From assembly GCF_000321225.1 (NCBI RefSeq), contig NW_004450458.1, positions 1,883,521-1,947,520 of the forward strand: a DNA stretch of 64,000 bases, written 5' to 3'. The translations under genes were made by a program, and so were the position numbers. Each line of letters starts with the position of its first letter. The stretch's first letter is position 1. The notes beneath the pieces are model-generated. The model made no database searches, was not told the DNA's origin, and saw only the letters and a program-made list of their open reading frames with translations. This DNA comes from Odobenus rosmarus divergens (lineage: Eukaryota > Chordata > Mammalia > Carnivora > Odobenidae). Shown here piece by piece: positions 54,776-64,000 of the stretch.

Positions 54776-55411
54776 TTGCCTAAGGAACTGGTTTGCCGAA
54801 TGTGTAGATACAGAGCTTGGACAAATGAACTATGCAAATATTCTCCATCCATGACTGGAGAAAAGGGGGCTCAGAAAGTGTCCAAAGGAAAGTTTATTCA
54901 GCCAAACTTGCTATAAGAATGAGTAGGAAAAAAAGTGAAATCTAAGTGAAAAGTGAAATTCAGAAGGCAAATAATAGTTAGAAGGACACCGTTACATTAA
55001 AAATTGCTTTTGAGTTGGAAAGCCTTTTCTTGACTTCAAGACAATTTACAAAAAAATAGTAATACTGGAATATCGGAGTTAGTCTTAAATGTTTTCCCTT
55101 TAAATATTAATAATTTAAGTATGTATGTATTAAATCGTTTCTTCTTGGTTTTTATACCTTGATCCTGCAAGGATGGCTCCCGCCAGGTGGAGCTGTGGAG
55201 CGGGTAAGTGTGGTCTGCCACTCCCTTCCACCTTTGAGACTCTCCTTCTCCCACATACCTCCAAAATGAGCGAGACCCCCATTCTGGCCCCCACTCCTCC
55301 AATTCAAAGCTTTGCCAGGCGCCTGACACCTGGTTTTCAATTCTGGTCAATTAACTGAATAAAAGAAACCATGGCAAGTGCTAAAAATGACAGCTACTAT
55401 TTCTTCCTTTC
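54776..55411. other. Unassigned sequence
   Basis: No recognised feature. Frames at 55036-55358 overlap on opposite strands. Confidence 0.4.
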
Positions 55412-55562
55412 CTTTAAAAAAAAAAGATTTCCTTTTTTTTTTAAAGATTTTATTTATTTTGACAGAGAAAAAGATTTCCTTTTTAAGTAATCTCTACACC
55501 CGACATGGTACTTGAACTCACAACTCCAAGGTCAACTCCACTGACTAAGCCAGCCAGGAGAC
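55412..55562 (-). mobile_element. Short-type Can-SINE, antisense, with its tail interrupted
   Basis: 'ttaagtaatctctacacccg' and 'taagccagccagga' are the short-type SINE. The likely duplication is ctatttcttccttt / ctatttccttcctt at about 55397 and 55563. A 30-bp SINE end is lodged in its T-rich tail. Confidence 0.8.
55438..55467 (-). mobile_element. 30-bp Can-SINE 3'-end insertion
   Basis: Only 'ttaaagattttatttatttt' and 'gacagag' are present, between perfect 17-bp repeats aaaaagatttccttttt at 55421-55437 and 55468-55484. Confidence 0.8.
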
Positions 55563-55566
55563 CCTA

Positions 55567-55650
55567 TTTCCTTCCTTCCTTCCTTCCTTCCTTCCTTCCT
55601 TCCTTCCTTCCTTCCTTCCTTCCTTCCTTCCTTTCCTTCCCTCCCTCTCT
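55567..55650. repeat. (TTCC)n microsatellite
   Basis: Perfect tetranucleotide repeats to about 55632, then decaying into CCCTCC. It starts in the downstream duplication of the SINE. Confidence 0.95.
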
Positions 55651-55659
55651 CTTATTTTT

Positions 55660-56040
55660 CTTCTTTCTGACAGCTACTCTTACTTTCCTATGTGCCAGAA
55701 TGACTGCATTCTATTGTCACAACTCTCTGTTTGCAAGTAATAAACACTTCTGAACCAGCTTGAGCAACAAAGGAATTTTACGGTAAGTCTACAAATATAG
55801 AGGCTCAAAGCTAAAAATCAGCCTTGGAGAACACTAGAACAAGGGACTAGAAAGTAGTCAGGGGCTCTAGAGCTCTTAGGTTTACATGCCCTCCATTCAA
55901 GAAAGTGCTGCAGAGGGAACTGGAATCTCATGACCCCATACTTAGTTTCCAGGAGAGACTTCCAGATTGGCCTTATTTGGGTCAGGTGTCCACCCTTGGT
56001 CCAAGCAACTGAACCCAAGTATAGGGTCATTATGACCTGG
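55660..56040. repeat. Old interspersed repeat, unnamed family (tentative)
   Basis: 'ctctgtttgcaagtaataaa' and 'gcaacaaaggaattttacgg' resemble the motif at 62880-62945 ('ttgcttaaacaacagggaga'), so two diverged copies of one family may be present. Confidence 0.4.
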
Positions 56041-56113
56041 GAAGACAGCCCATAATGTGTTTACCATACATGTGTTAGTCTTCAAGACACTTGTGAGAGA
56101 TTTTATTTTTTAA

Positions 56114-56297
56114 AGGTTTTATTTATTTGAAAAAGAGAAACCACGAGCGAGCATGAGTTGGGGGCAGAGCCAGAGGGAGAGGGAGAAGCCAACTCTCCAC
56201 TGAGCAAGGAGCCTGACACGGGATTCGGTCCCAGGACCCTGAGATCATGACCGGAGCCGAAGGCTGACGCTGAACTGACTGAGCCACCCAGGTGCCC
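56114..56297 (-). mobile_element. Can-SINE nested in the tail of another, antisense
   Basis: 'taaaggttttatttatttga' to 'gagccacccaggtgcccc'. T-rich sequence flanks both sides, so it probably landed in the T-rich tail of the next SINE. Confidence 0.88.
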
Positions 56298-56507
56298 CTA
56301 TTTATTTTTTTAAAAAGATTTATTTATCCATTTTAGAGAGAAAGAGTTCAGGGGTGGGGAGGGGCAGAGGGAGAGACAGAGAGATTCCCAAGTACACTCC
56401 TCGCTGAGCAAGGAGCCCAATGTACGGCTCAATCCCAGGACCCTGATATAACAACCTGAGCCAAATCAAGAGTCGGTCGCCCAACCAACTGAGCCATCCA
56501 GGGCCCG
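56298..56507 (-). mobile_element. Can-SINE, antisense, host of the previous one
   Basis: 'aagatttatttatccatttt' to 'gagccatccagggccc'. The outer duplication gtgagagattttatt at 56093-56107 and 56508-56522 is exact and spans both SINEs. Confidence 0.88.
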
Positions 56508-56689
56508 GTGAGAGATTTTATTATCATCTCTATTTTGGAAATGAGAAAACTGAGGCTCAGAGACCATGGAACTAGATTTTATGCTTAAGGATTTTTGTCC
56601 CAAAACCTATGCTCTTTCCCCTACTCTGAACTACATCTGATGACCTGTTGTTGAATGGAGGCATTGCATTAATCTATTCATTCAATCAT

Positions 56690-56910
56690 TCCATAAGCAA
56701 TAGCGTTTTATGTTCATCTAGGCTCTACCAAGATAAAGCAGTGGACAAAAATGTTGCTGCTCTCAATGGGGAATGAAAAAGGTGATAAGCAAATAACATA
56801 CATGTTGGGTAGTGATAAGTAGTGTGAAAAGGAGTAGTCAGAGAAGGGTGGAGGGAATTGTAAATCAGGGGTCAGAGAAAGACTGGCAGATAGGGGAGAC
56901 CTTGTGCAGG
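56690..56910 (+). repeat. L2-like ancient repeat
   Basis: 'agataaagcagtggacaaaa' and 'tggggaatgaaaaaggtgat', then 'gatagg', match the family at 15300 and 30070. Confidence 0.45.
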
Positions 56911-57630
56911 GATAACAAATTCTAGAATCACAACCAAAAGCCAGCAAGTGAGGATGGTTGTGCCCTTCTCCAATAATAATAAACCCTCGCATAGATTGAG
57001 CTTTCCAGTCACCACCTGCTTGCACATTAATTCTCTGATAACAGCAATTTGCTTTTCCCATATTTATTAGCAACACAAAAAGAAGCTTGCAAAAAAAAAA
57101 AAATCATCCTCGCTGTTGGTTAAATGACTGTGTTTGCTCAATCAGCTAAAATGTTGGTTAGGATTCTGAAAGAAGGCCTTTACTCAAATTCATCTGGAAC
57201 CCACTTCCTTCTCAAACTGTGACCTGGCCCCCTGCTGAGGACCCCACGTTCCCTGAGTTTCTCCAGTGGTTGCTTTCTCTTCTGTAACCTTTGTGCCACT
57301 GAGGCTAGAGGGGGAATAAATCTCCTGGCTCTTCATTGCCGTTTCCTTCCAAGGTGTGTTCCCTTTCTTCTTCATGGATACATCCAGCTAGAAATCTCAT
57401 GCCGTTATCAGACTATTCCACTCGTTATTTCTCTTTGCTGGCAGTTACCTGCTGACCCTGGGGTCATACCCTTGTTCCTTGTAGGGGCACACTGCCCCTC
57501 CATCAACACCACTCCTCCCCCAATTCTGGGTGATCTCAGTGTCCACTAAGATGATGCTTCCAACACCTTGGTGTCTCTGTTCTGTGGCACCTATGGAGAA
57601 CTCTCTTAGTAGGGAGGACTACACAAGGGT
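56911..57630. other. Unassigned sequence
   Basis: No recognised feature except an A13 run near 57090. Confidence 0.4.
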
Positions 57631-57645
57631 AAGGATTCTGGGCAG

Positions 57646-57818
57646 TGGGGTGCTTGGGTGGCTCAGTTGGTTAAGCATCTACCTTAGGCTCAGGTCATGA
57701 CCCTGGAGTCCTGGCATTGAGACCCTTGTTGGGATCCCTGCTTAGCAGGGAGTCTGCTTCTCCTTCTCCCTCTGTGCTCTCTCTCAAATAAATAAATAAA
57801 TCTTCAGAAAAAAAAAAA
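57646..57818 (+). mobile_element. Can-SINE, sense
   Basis: 'ggggtgcttgggtggctcag' to 'caaataaataaataaatctt'. The 12-bp duplication aag(g/a)att(c)(t/c)ggg lies at 57631-57642 and 57819-57830. Confidence 0.93.
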
Positions 57819-57989
57819 AAGAATTCCGGGAAACAAGGAATAATGGGGAACCCCAGGGCCATCCTGAAGTCAGCCCTCTCTGGTGCTAAGATCATGCTCA
57901 GCTTGTGCCCTGGTAGATACAAGAGTAAATAAAAAAGCAGTGAGTAAGCAGAATAACTCTTTCTAGATTTGTAAAGTATTTCTAACATT

Positions 57990-58105
57990 CCTGTTTAGAA
58001 CATTATCTCCATGATGGCAGGCACTGTATCTTGTCTGTTGAATCCCCTATGCCTACAACAGGCCATTTGTAGGTACTCAATGCAGATTTATTGAATGAAT
58101 AACTG
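57990..58105 (+). repeat. L2 LINE 3' end
   Basis: 'ctccatgatggcaggcactg', 'ttgtctgttgaatcccctat' and 'gtaggtactcaatgcagatt' plus 'tattgaatgaat' are the L2 terminus. Confidence 0.7.
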
Positions 58106-58197
58106 CTCAAAAATCAAATGCTCAAAGAAACGTTGTCAATAATTAGTGCTTTATCATCCATTCCAACAGAATTACAGATCATAGAAAACCACAAATA

Positions 58198-58311
58198 GGG
58201 GCGCCTGACTGGCTCAGTCTGTGGAGCATGTGACTCTTGATTTTGGGATTGCGAGTTTGAGCCCCATGTTGGGTGTAGAGATTACTTAAAAATAAAATTT
58301 AAAAAAAAACC
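58198..58311 (+). mobile_element. Short-type Can-SINE, sense
   Basis: 'gcgcctgactggctcagtct', 'gattgcgagtttgagcccca' and 'ttgggtgtagagattactta', then A-rich. Perfect 10-bp duplication accacaaata at 58188-58197 and 58312-58321. Confidence 0.95.
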
Positions 58312-58559
58312 ACCACAAATAATCTATTTATACTAGTCAACATCATGACTACAATTTTGAAAAATGGTATACTAACAGTGGCAGAGCATATGAGCCCCCA
58401 GTGATTCTCCTACACGGTTTTGGGTATCCTGATTGTTACTGAAAACAGAGCAATCCAAGATCAGAGTTGCACCAATTACAAGTTCATTTGACCTTCTGCG
58501 ACCTTTGGCAATGAGCACCACTGATTCACCAGTAAAATTATTTTTTTTCCTAATTTTTC

Positions 58560-59420
58560 CTTTGGATTTGGAAAAAAAATTCAAAACCTACAGAAAAGTT
58601 GGAGAAATTGTACAATAAACAGCCACATACACTTTGCTTAAGTTCATCAAATGTTGGCTGCAAACACCAGGATACTTCATTTCTAAATACTCTAGCATGT
58701 GTCTTCTAATATTAAAAATATTTTCTGACACATATAAAAGAGCATTATCATATCTAAAAAAATTAATGTTAAATCAGTATCATATGGTAAGCTGGCCCAT
58801 AACCATGTTTTCTTAAGAATTCCCCAAATAGCTTTAATAGCTATTTGTTTATTTGTTTTTTAAAGTAGGCTTCATGCCCAGCGTGGAGCTCAATGCGGGG
58901 CTTGAACTAATGATCCTGAGATCGAGACCTGAGCTGAAATCTAGAGTCAGATGCTTAACCCACTCAGCCACCCTGGTGTCCCAATAGCTGTGGGGTTTTT
59001 TTTGTTTTTTTTTTTTAAACCAATCCAGTATCCAATTAAGGATCAAATGTTATGTTGGCTATTATGTCTCTTTAGTGTTTTATAATCTTGAACAGTCTCC
59101 TTAGGCTTTTTTTTCATGCATGGAAATATTTTCAAGAGTCCAGGACAGTTTTTTTTTCTTTTTATAAAAATGTTCCACATTCTGCATTTGTCTGATGGTT
59201 TCTATATGTTTAACTGTTTGTTTCTTTGTTAAGAATACTGCATAGATAATGTCAAGTATCTCACTGCATATCAGAAGGTGCATAAATCAGGTTTTCCTAC
59301 TATTGGTGATTCTAAGCTTGATCGCTTGGTTAAAGAGAATACCCAGTTTCTTTTCATATTAATGAAATATCTATTTCATTTTCCTCTCTTTATTCTATTT
59401 TCAGAGAATCCACAGACACA
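58560..59420 (-). mobile_element. Old L1 (L1M) fragment, antisense, split by a SINE
   Basis: 'acagaaaagttggagaaatt', 'cagccacatacactttgc', 'aaccaatccagtatccaatt' and 'tgttggctattatgtctctt' with 'ctgcatttgtctgatggttt' form a known old reverse L1 3' region. Confidence 0.6.
58843..58982 (-). mobile_element. Can-SINE, antisense, short and diverged
   Basis: 'taaagtaggcttcatgccca' to 'cactcagccaccctggtgtc', with aatagct repeated at 58836-58842 and 58983-58989. Confidence 0.88.
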
Positions 59421-59702
59421 AACCACTGCCTGATAAATGAGCATTTATCTTTTTATCTTCCTGGCATCTGACCCACCCAGTTTTTCCTGGACTGAGCCCA
59501 GCCTGTATCCCCCAGACCCAGGGGAAAAAAATGGCTGCATCTAACGAAGGTTCCCCTCACTCCTTGGGCTCTCTGCTGCAGGTGTTACGCCAACATCCAG
59601 ATGTTCCCTGAGTTCTGTAACTGGCTTTACTGTCCTGGGGAGCAGTCTTTGTCTTGGACCTGGGGACTTCAGTCAGAATTCTTTTCTTAAGAGGTCAGAA
59701 TA
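59421..59702. other. Unassigned sequence
   Basis: No recognised feature in about 280 bp. Confidence 0.4.
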
Positions 59703-59742
59703 GTAGACTGAATAATGGCCCCTCAAAAGATGCCCACATCCT

Positions 59743-59940
59743 GGAGCACCTGGATGGTTCAGTCAGTAAAGTGTCCAACCCTTGGTTTTGGCTCAGGTCG
59801 TGATCTCAGGCTCATGAGATCGAACTCTGCACTGGGCTCCATGCTCAGCAGGGAGTCTGCTTCTCTCTCTCTCCCTCTGCCTCTTCTCCCCCCATGCTCT
59901 CGCTCTCTCTCAAATAAATAAATAAATCTTAAAAAAAAAA
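59743..59940 (+). mobile_element. Can-SINE in the MLT1 LTR
   Basis: 'gagcacctggatggttcagt' to an A-tail. The 15-bp duplication agat(g/a)(c/t)ccacatcct lies at 59728-59742 and 59941-59955. Confidence 0.94.
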
Positions 59941-60095
59941 AGATATCCACATCCTAATTCCTGGAACCTGTGGTCTTATATAGCAAAATAGAATTTTGCA
60001 GATGTGATTAAGGATTTTGAAATGGAGAGACTATCCCGGACTATCCGATGGACTTTAAAATGGAATCACAATGTCCTTGTAAGAGGGAGATTTTA

Positions 60096-60331
60096 TAAAA
60101 TAAGACGAACTCAGAGGAGATAAACCATAAGAGACTCTTAACTCTAAGAAACAAACTGCGGGTTGCTGGAGGGGAGGGGATGGGGGGTGGGGTAACCTGG
60201 TGATGGGCATTAAGGAGGACACATGATGTGATGAGCACTGGGTGTTACACGCAAGTGATGAATCCCTAAACTCTACCTCTGAAACTAGTAATACACTATA
60301 TGTTAATTAATTGATTTTAAATAAAAAAGAA
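60096..60331 (+). mobile_element. 5'-truncated carnivore L1 in the MLT1 LTR
   Basis: 'gagactcttaactctaagaa', 'gatgggcattaaggaggaca' and 'aatacactatatgttaatta' then A-rich. Perfect 15-bp duplication aagagggagatttta at 60081-60095 and 60332-60346. Confidence 0.95.
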
Positions 60332-60626
60332 AAGAGGGAGATTTTACACAGAAGAGGAAGAGACAACGTGAGCACAGAGGCACAGATTGAATGGATGCTG
60401 CCATAAGCCAAGGAATGTTGTCAGCCACCAGGAGCTCGAAGAGATAAGGAACAGATTCTCTCCGAGAGCTTCTGGAGGCAGTGTGGCCCGGCCAACACCT
60501 TGATTTGGGCCCTTTGATACTGATTTCAGACTTCTGGTCTCCAAAATGTGAGAGAGTAAATTGTGGTTTTAAGCCACCAAGTTTGTGGTCATTTGTTACA
60601 GCCACCACAGAAAACTAATCACAGCA

Positions 60627-61192
60627 AGTGCCCTCCTTAATCCCCATCCCCTACTTCCCCCATCCACCCCCCACCCACTTCCCCTCTGGTCACCATCAGA
60701 TTGTTCTCTAGAGTTAAGAGTCTGTTTCTTGGTTTGCCCCTCTCTCTCTTTTTTTCCCTTTGCTCATGTGTTTTGTTTCTTAAATTCCACATAGGAGTGA
60801 AATCATATGGCATGTGTCTTTCTCTGACTGATTTATTTCACTTGGCATTATTCTCTCTGGCTCCATCCATTTCATTGCAAATGGCAAGATTCCATTCTTT
60901 TTTATGGCTGAGCAACATTCCATTATATATAGATACCACCTCTTCTTTGTCCATTCCTCTCTTGGTGGACACTTGGGTTGTTTCCATAGTTTGGCTATTG
61001 GTAGATAACACTGCTGTAAACATCAGGGTGCATGTATCCCTTTGAGTTATTATTTTTGTATTATTTGGGTAAAGACCAAGTAGTGTAATTGCTGTGTCAT
61101 AGGGTAGCTCTATCTGTAGCTTTTTGAGGAAACTTCATACTATTTTCCACAGTGGCTGCACCAGTCTGCATTCCCACCAACAGTGCAAGAGG
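60627..61192 (-). mobile_element. Carnivore-type L1 ORF2 end/3' UTR, antisense
   Basis: Read in reverse: 'gttaagagtctgtttcttgg', 'gagtgaaatcatatggcatg', 'ctctctggctccatccattt' and 'cagtggctgcaccagtctgc'. It begins right after the MLT1 LTR. No poly(T) remains at its left end. Confidence 0.88.
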
Positions 61193-61194
61193 GT

Positions 61195-61625
61195 CCTCAG
61201 GATTGAATTTTGATTCTGTCACTTGCTTAGCAGTGTAATCTAGGGCAGGCTGACTTCACTCTCAGCTCTTGCTTTTCCAAAATAGGGGTAATAATAGCTA
61301 CCTCTTAGGGTTAATATAAATATTAAATGACACCATGAAGATACCATAAAGACATAAAACACTTAGGGGATGCCTGGGTGGCTCAGTAGGTTAAGCATCT
61401 GCCTTCAGCACAGGTCATGATCTCAGGGTCCTGGGATCGAGTCCCACATCGGGCTCCTTGCTCAGTGGGTAGCCTGCTTCTCCCTCTGCCTGCCACTCCC
61501 CCTGCTTTCTCTCTCACTCTCTCTTTCTCTGGCAAATAAATAAATAAATACAATCTTTAAAAATAAAAAAAATAAAACAGTAAAAGCCTTGGCACATAGT
61601 AGGCACTCAATACATGAGAGCCTTT
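61195..61625 (+). repeat. MIR SINE, sense, split by a SINE
   Basis: 'ttgattctgtcacttgctta', 'caaaataggggtaataatag' and 'ctacctcttagggttaatat' precede the insert. 'ccttggcacatagtaggcac' and 'tcaatac' follow it. Confidence 0.8.
61366..61570 (+). mobile_element. Can-SINE in the MIR
   Basis: 'ggggatgcctgggtggctca' to 'aaataaataaataaatacaa'. The imperfect duplication ataaaacac/gta lies near 61354-61365 and 61571-61582. Confidence 0.93.
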
Positions 61626-61629
61626 CATA

Positions 61630-61820
61630 CCCATTATTTAATTCAACAGATATGTATTGAGTGCCTACTATGTGCAATATTGCCACCTCCAAGGAGCTTA
61701 CGTTCTAACAGGGGGAGAAAGACAATGAACTAATAAATGATAAATATATAGCATGCTAAATAGTAGTAAATGCTATAGAGAACAAAAACAAGGCGAAGAT
61801 AATTAATTGGATCTAATTAA
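61630..61820 (+). repeat. L2-like ancient repeat
   Basis: 'attcaacagatatgtattga', 'gtgcctactatgtgcaatat' and 'aaggagcttacgttctaaca' open the same family as at 15300. Confidence 0.55.
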
Positions 61821-61879
61821 GGCTTGGGACACATTTGCAAACTACCCCATAGCCTACTTGTTGTAAAACATTGTGATAT

Positions 61880-62080
61880 TAATAACAGTCGCCATCTATT
61901 GAATACATTAGTTTGTTGTGTTCTCACAACAATGCTTAAAGTAAGGATAAAATTATCCCTGTTATGTAAATGAGGAACCAGGCTCAGAAAGTTTAATTCA
62001 GTTTATCTCAAAAAACTGCCAGGACCAGGAATCAGATTCCAAGATCCAGGCTCCTTTAGCTCCTCCATGCTGTTGCTATT
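61880..62080 (-). repeat. MIR SINE, antisense
   Basis: 'gtgttctcacaacaatgctt', 'gtaaatgaggaaccaggctc' and 'aatcagattccaagatccag' follow reverse MIR order. Confidence 0.75.
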
Positions 62081-62583
62081 AAAGTGGAAATCCGCCCCCT
62101 CACTTATGGGTCCTTACGCAGAACATAGGGTGTCTGTGATATCCCGTGTGGTTTATTTGCATGTTTTGTCCAAAACCCAAGAACAGTATGTGCCTCAGGC
62201 TCATATCAAACCTCTAACAATGGGGCTATTTTAGTCATGGGGCTGTCTTTCTTTCTAAAGCAGTATATTCTTTGAGTAAACCTTTCTTAAAGCATTAACG
62301 AAAATTTTGCCAGTAAGAGTTCCATGATCAAGTAAATTCTGGAAATACTAGGATACACAACATGAAACTGTTTAGTTATTGTTGTTCGACTGGGGACCTC
62401 TCCTTTGATATGATAATATCACCATTAATTTACAAAAGGAGTTTACAACGGGCCGCATTTCCTAAATCTACCTGACAAGAGAACTTTTTCAGGGCCCATC
62501 TGTCAGAGCTAGTGATCCAAAGATCACACCTTGAGAAACACCGATCTCAGGCAATCCTATAGCTGCAGATGTAGACACACTTT
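62081..62583. other. Unassigned sequence
   Basis: No supported feature. 'caccttgagaaacaccgatc' near 62528 resembles a MITE terminus but stands alone. Confidence 0.35.
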
Positions 62584-62597
62584 TGGAACTTAGTTTA

Positions 62598-62812
62598 TTT
62601 ATTTATTTTTAAAGATTTTATTTATTTATTTGTCAGAGAGAGAGCACAAGCAGGGCGAACGGCAGGCAGAGGGAGAGCGGCAGGCAGAGGGAGAGGGAGA
62701 AGTAGGTTTCTCGCTGAGCAGGGAGCCCAATGTGGAGCTGGATCCCAGGACCCTGGGATCATGACCTGAGCCGAAGGCAGATGCTTAACCGACTGAACCA
62801 CCCAGGTGCTCC
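62598..62812 (-). mobile_element. Can-SINE, antisense, with an internal 18-bp tandem
   Basis: Perfect 14-bp duplication tggaacttagttta at 62584-62597 and 62813-62826. cggcaggcagagggagag occurs twice in tandem (62660-62677, 62678-62695), once in the related copy at 11427. Confidence 0.95.
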
Positions 62813-62869
62813 TGGAACTTAGTTTAATCATGACTCTTCTTTACTCCACAAAGTCAATATGTTTAATCA

Positions 62870-63430
62870 GTGAGGATTCTTTCAGTTGCAGAGGATGGAA
62901 CTCTAACTCAAACTTGCTTAAACAACAGGGAGACTTTATTGACCCCTGAAATTCAGAAATCTACAGATAGGGCTACCTTCAAGTAAGGTTTGATCCGGCA
63001 GTTCAAGCAATATAATCAAAGACACAATTTCTCCATGTTCCTCACTCTGCCTCTCATGGTGTTGACTTCGTTACCAGGCTATACCCAGGGGCAGGGGTGC
63101 TCCCTGCCCCATGCACTCCAGGCTTTCCCTTTGTGGTAGCAAAATGGTTGCCCTAGTTCCCAACTTCTCGTTTTCCTTTTACAACCTCCCAAGAAGATAA
63201 AAAGACTCTATCCTGGTATGTTATTCCTGGGAGCCTGTCTTTCTCTCATTGGTCCAACTTGGGTCATTTGCTGATTCCCATATCAAATACTGTGCTGAGA
63301 GGAATGGGATTTGCTGAGAGACCTGAGCCAATTGGAGCCCATCTGTGGAGCTACAGCTAGGGCTCAATCCTATCCAGACTCCAATGCTGAGAAAGGGAGG
63401 AGTACATTCCCATATCCACATACGAGAATC
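62870..63430. repeat. Old interspersed repeat, unnamed family (tentative)
   Basis: 'gaactctaactcaaacttgc', 'gtttgatccggcagttcaag', 'cattggtccaacttgggtca' and 'gagacctgagccaattggag' are spaced as in a mammalian repeat I have met but cannot name. Confidence 0.4.
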
Positions 63431-63467
63431 TTAACCATTTACTAATCTTTGTCCCATTTAGGCTTTT

Positions 63468-63655
63468 TTTATTTATTATTTATTTGACAGAGAGAGAGAG
63501 AGAGAGCAGAAGCAGGGAGAGTGGCAGGCAGAGGAAGAGAGAGAAGCAGGCTTCCCACTGAGCAGGGAGCCCAATGTGGGGCTTGATCCCAGGACCCTGG
63601 GATCATGACCTCAATGGAAGGCAGATGCTTAACCGACTGAGCCACCCAGGCGCCC
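63468..63655 (-). mobile_element. Can-SINE, antisense
   Basis: 'gacagagagagagagagaga' purine tract, head 'gagccacccaggcgccc'. The 15-bp duplication ccat(t/a)tag(g/t)cttttt lies at about 63453-63467 and 63656-63670. Internal 'tcaatggaag' replaces the usual 'gagccgaag'. Confidence 0.94.
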
Positions 63656-63694
63656 CCATATAGTCTTTTTAACATGAACTTTATTTAGGAAACA

Positions 63695-63905
63695 GTATTT
63701 TGCAATAAGCCCAAGTGTTTCCCTAAGTGCTTCATAAATATTAATCCTAATAAAATCCTTGTTCCATAGATGAGAAAATGAGCACAGAATGGTTAGATAT
63801 CTTGCCCATGGTCACACAGCTGGTAAGTAGCTGAATGTTAGAAAGTGTCAGAATCCAGATTTGGATACAGGTGGCCTGGCTCCAGAGTTCCCGCTTTTAG
63901 CCTGC
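63695..63905 (-). repeat. MIR SINE, antisense
   Basis: 'catagatgagaaaatgagca', 'cccatggtcacacagctggt' and 'ggcctggctccagagttccc' give a clear reverse MIR with its core well kept. Confidence 0.85.
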
Positions 63906-64000
63906 CCCTCAATTTCATCTTTGTGATTGCTTTTGCTAATATAGCTTTATTAGAGTGGGATGCTTCTAAGCCTACTACCCCAGCAGATTATGAGCTTCTT

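Larger units (their letters stand above)
56041..56640 (-). repeat. MIR SINE, antisense, split by two SINEs
   Basis: The left remnant (56041-56100) and right part 'attatcatctctattttgga' plus 'gagaaaactgaggctcagag' (56520-56640) join at the 15-bp duplication of the SINE pair. Confidence 0.65.
59703..60620 (+). mobile_element. MLT1-type LTR with SINE and L1 insertions
   Basis: The LTR pieces are 59703-59742 ('gactgaataatggcccctca'), 59941-60095 ('ctaattcctggaacctgtgg', 'gcagatgtgattaaggattt') and 60332-60620 ('gagcttctggaggcagtgtg', 'gccaccaagtttgtggtcat', 'ttgttacagccaccacagaa'). Joined, they are about 480 bp in correct order. Confidence 0.88.

Noticed and set aside
55505..55753. Frame with repeated Phe-Leu-Pro-Ser
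   Set aside because: It is a translation of the (TTCC)n microsatellite and an antisense SINE.
1..64000. CRISPR-like array from many similar repeats
   Set aside because: The repeats are interspersed SINEs of about 200 bp on both strands with target duplications, not short regularly spaced repeats.
1..64000. A novel gene cluster or defence-type system
   Set aside because: No co-oriented run of genes exists, and all candidate coding signal resolves to retroelement fossils or low complexity.

Overview
This window is nuclear DNA of a mammal. The repeats point to a carnivoran of the arctoid (bear/seal/mustelid-like) side of Caniformia. About forty tRNA-Lys-derived Can-SINEs lie on both strands. 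Most have the head 'gcgcctgggtggctcag', a (CT)n/(GA)n stretch, an AAATAAATAAAATCTTA tail and 13-20 bp target-site duplications. L1 3' ends carry the carnivore block 'gagcactgggtgttatatg'. I see neither the canid SINEC_Cf head nor the feliform SINE body, but the clade call below Carnivora is inference.

I found no protein-coding gene, exon chain, rRNA, functional tRNA or CRISPR array. Every open frame I considered is short. The frames fall inside SINEs, L1s, old LTR elements or simple repeats, or show no codon-like organisation. The sequence is best read as intergenic or deep intronic DNA.

Layout. At 0-7 kb there are old MIRs, a hAT-type MITE expanded by an AT-rich core, an ERVL (MLT2-type) LTR and a MaLR LTR nested in a MIR. 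At 7-12.5 kb there are MER5-type MITEs, L1 tails and an inverted MLT1 LTR. At 12.5-22 kb there is an LTR split by an L1, L2/MIR-rich sequence, and an L1 at 17.6-18.2 kb with both a 5' inversion and an apparent 3' transduction. At 22.7-27.8 kb a minus-strand ERVL-like pol fossil (integrase then dUTPase-like) is split by a 3.4-kb internally deleted L1, itself hit by two SINEs. At 28-34 kb the sequence is mostly unassigned, with a (CA)20 tract, an LTR fragment and a MER2-type element with perfect terminal repeats. At 34-41 kb it is dense in SINEs and L1 tails. At 42-48 kb there are two long minus-strand L1M segments; the second holds two SINEs and a younger L1, and a polypurine tract lies between them. 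At 48.5-50.2 kb there is a second ERVL-like integrase/dUTPase fossil, on the plus strand. At 50-64 kb there are MLT1 LTRs, old L1s, MIRs and SINEs, including another three-layer nest at 59.7-60.6 kb.

Nothing here works as a pathway or operon. The content is a layered record of insertions: MIR/L2/MITE, then MaLR/ERVL/L1M, then carnivore L1 and Can-SINE. The prompt suggests an undescribed system might be present. I found none. The most noteworthy items are the structural oddities of individual retrotransposon copies. Family names come from remembered consensus sequences and should be confirmed with RepeatMasker/Dfam.
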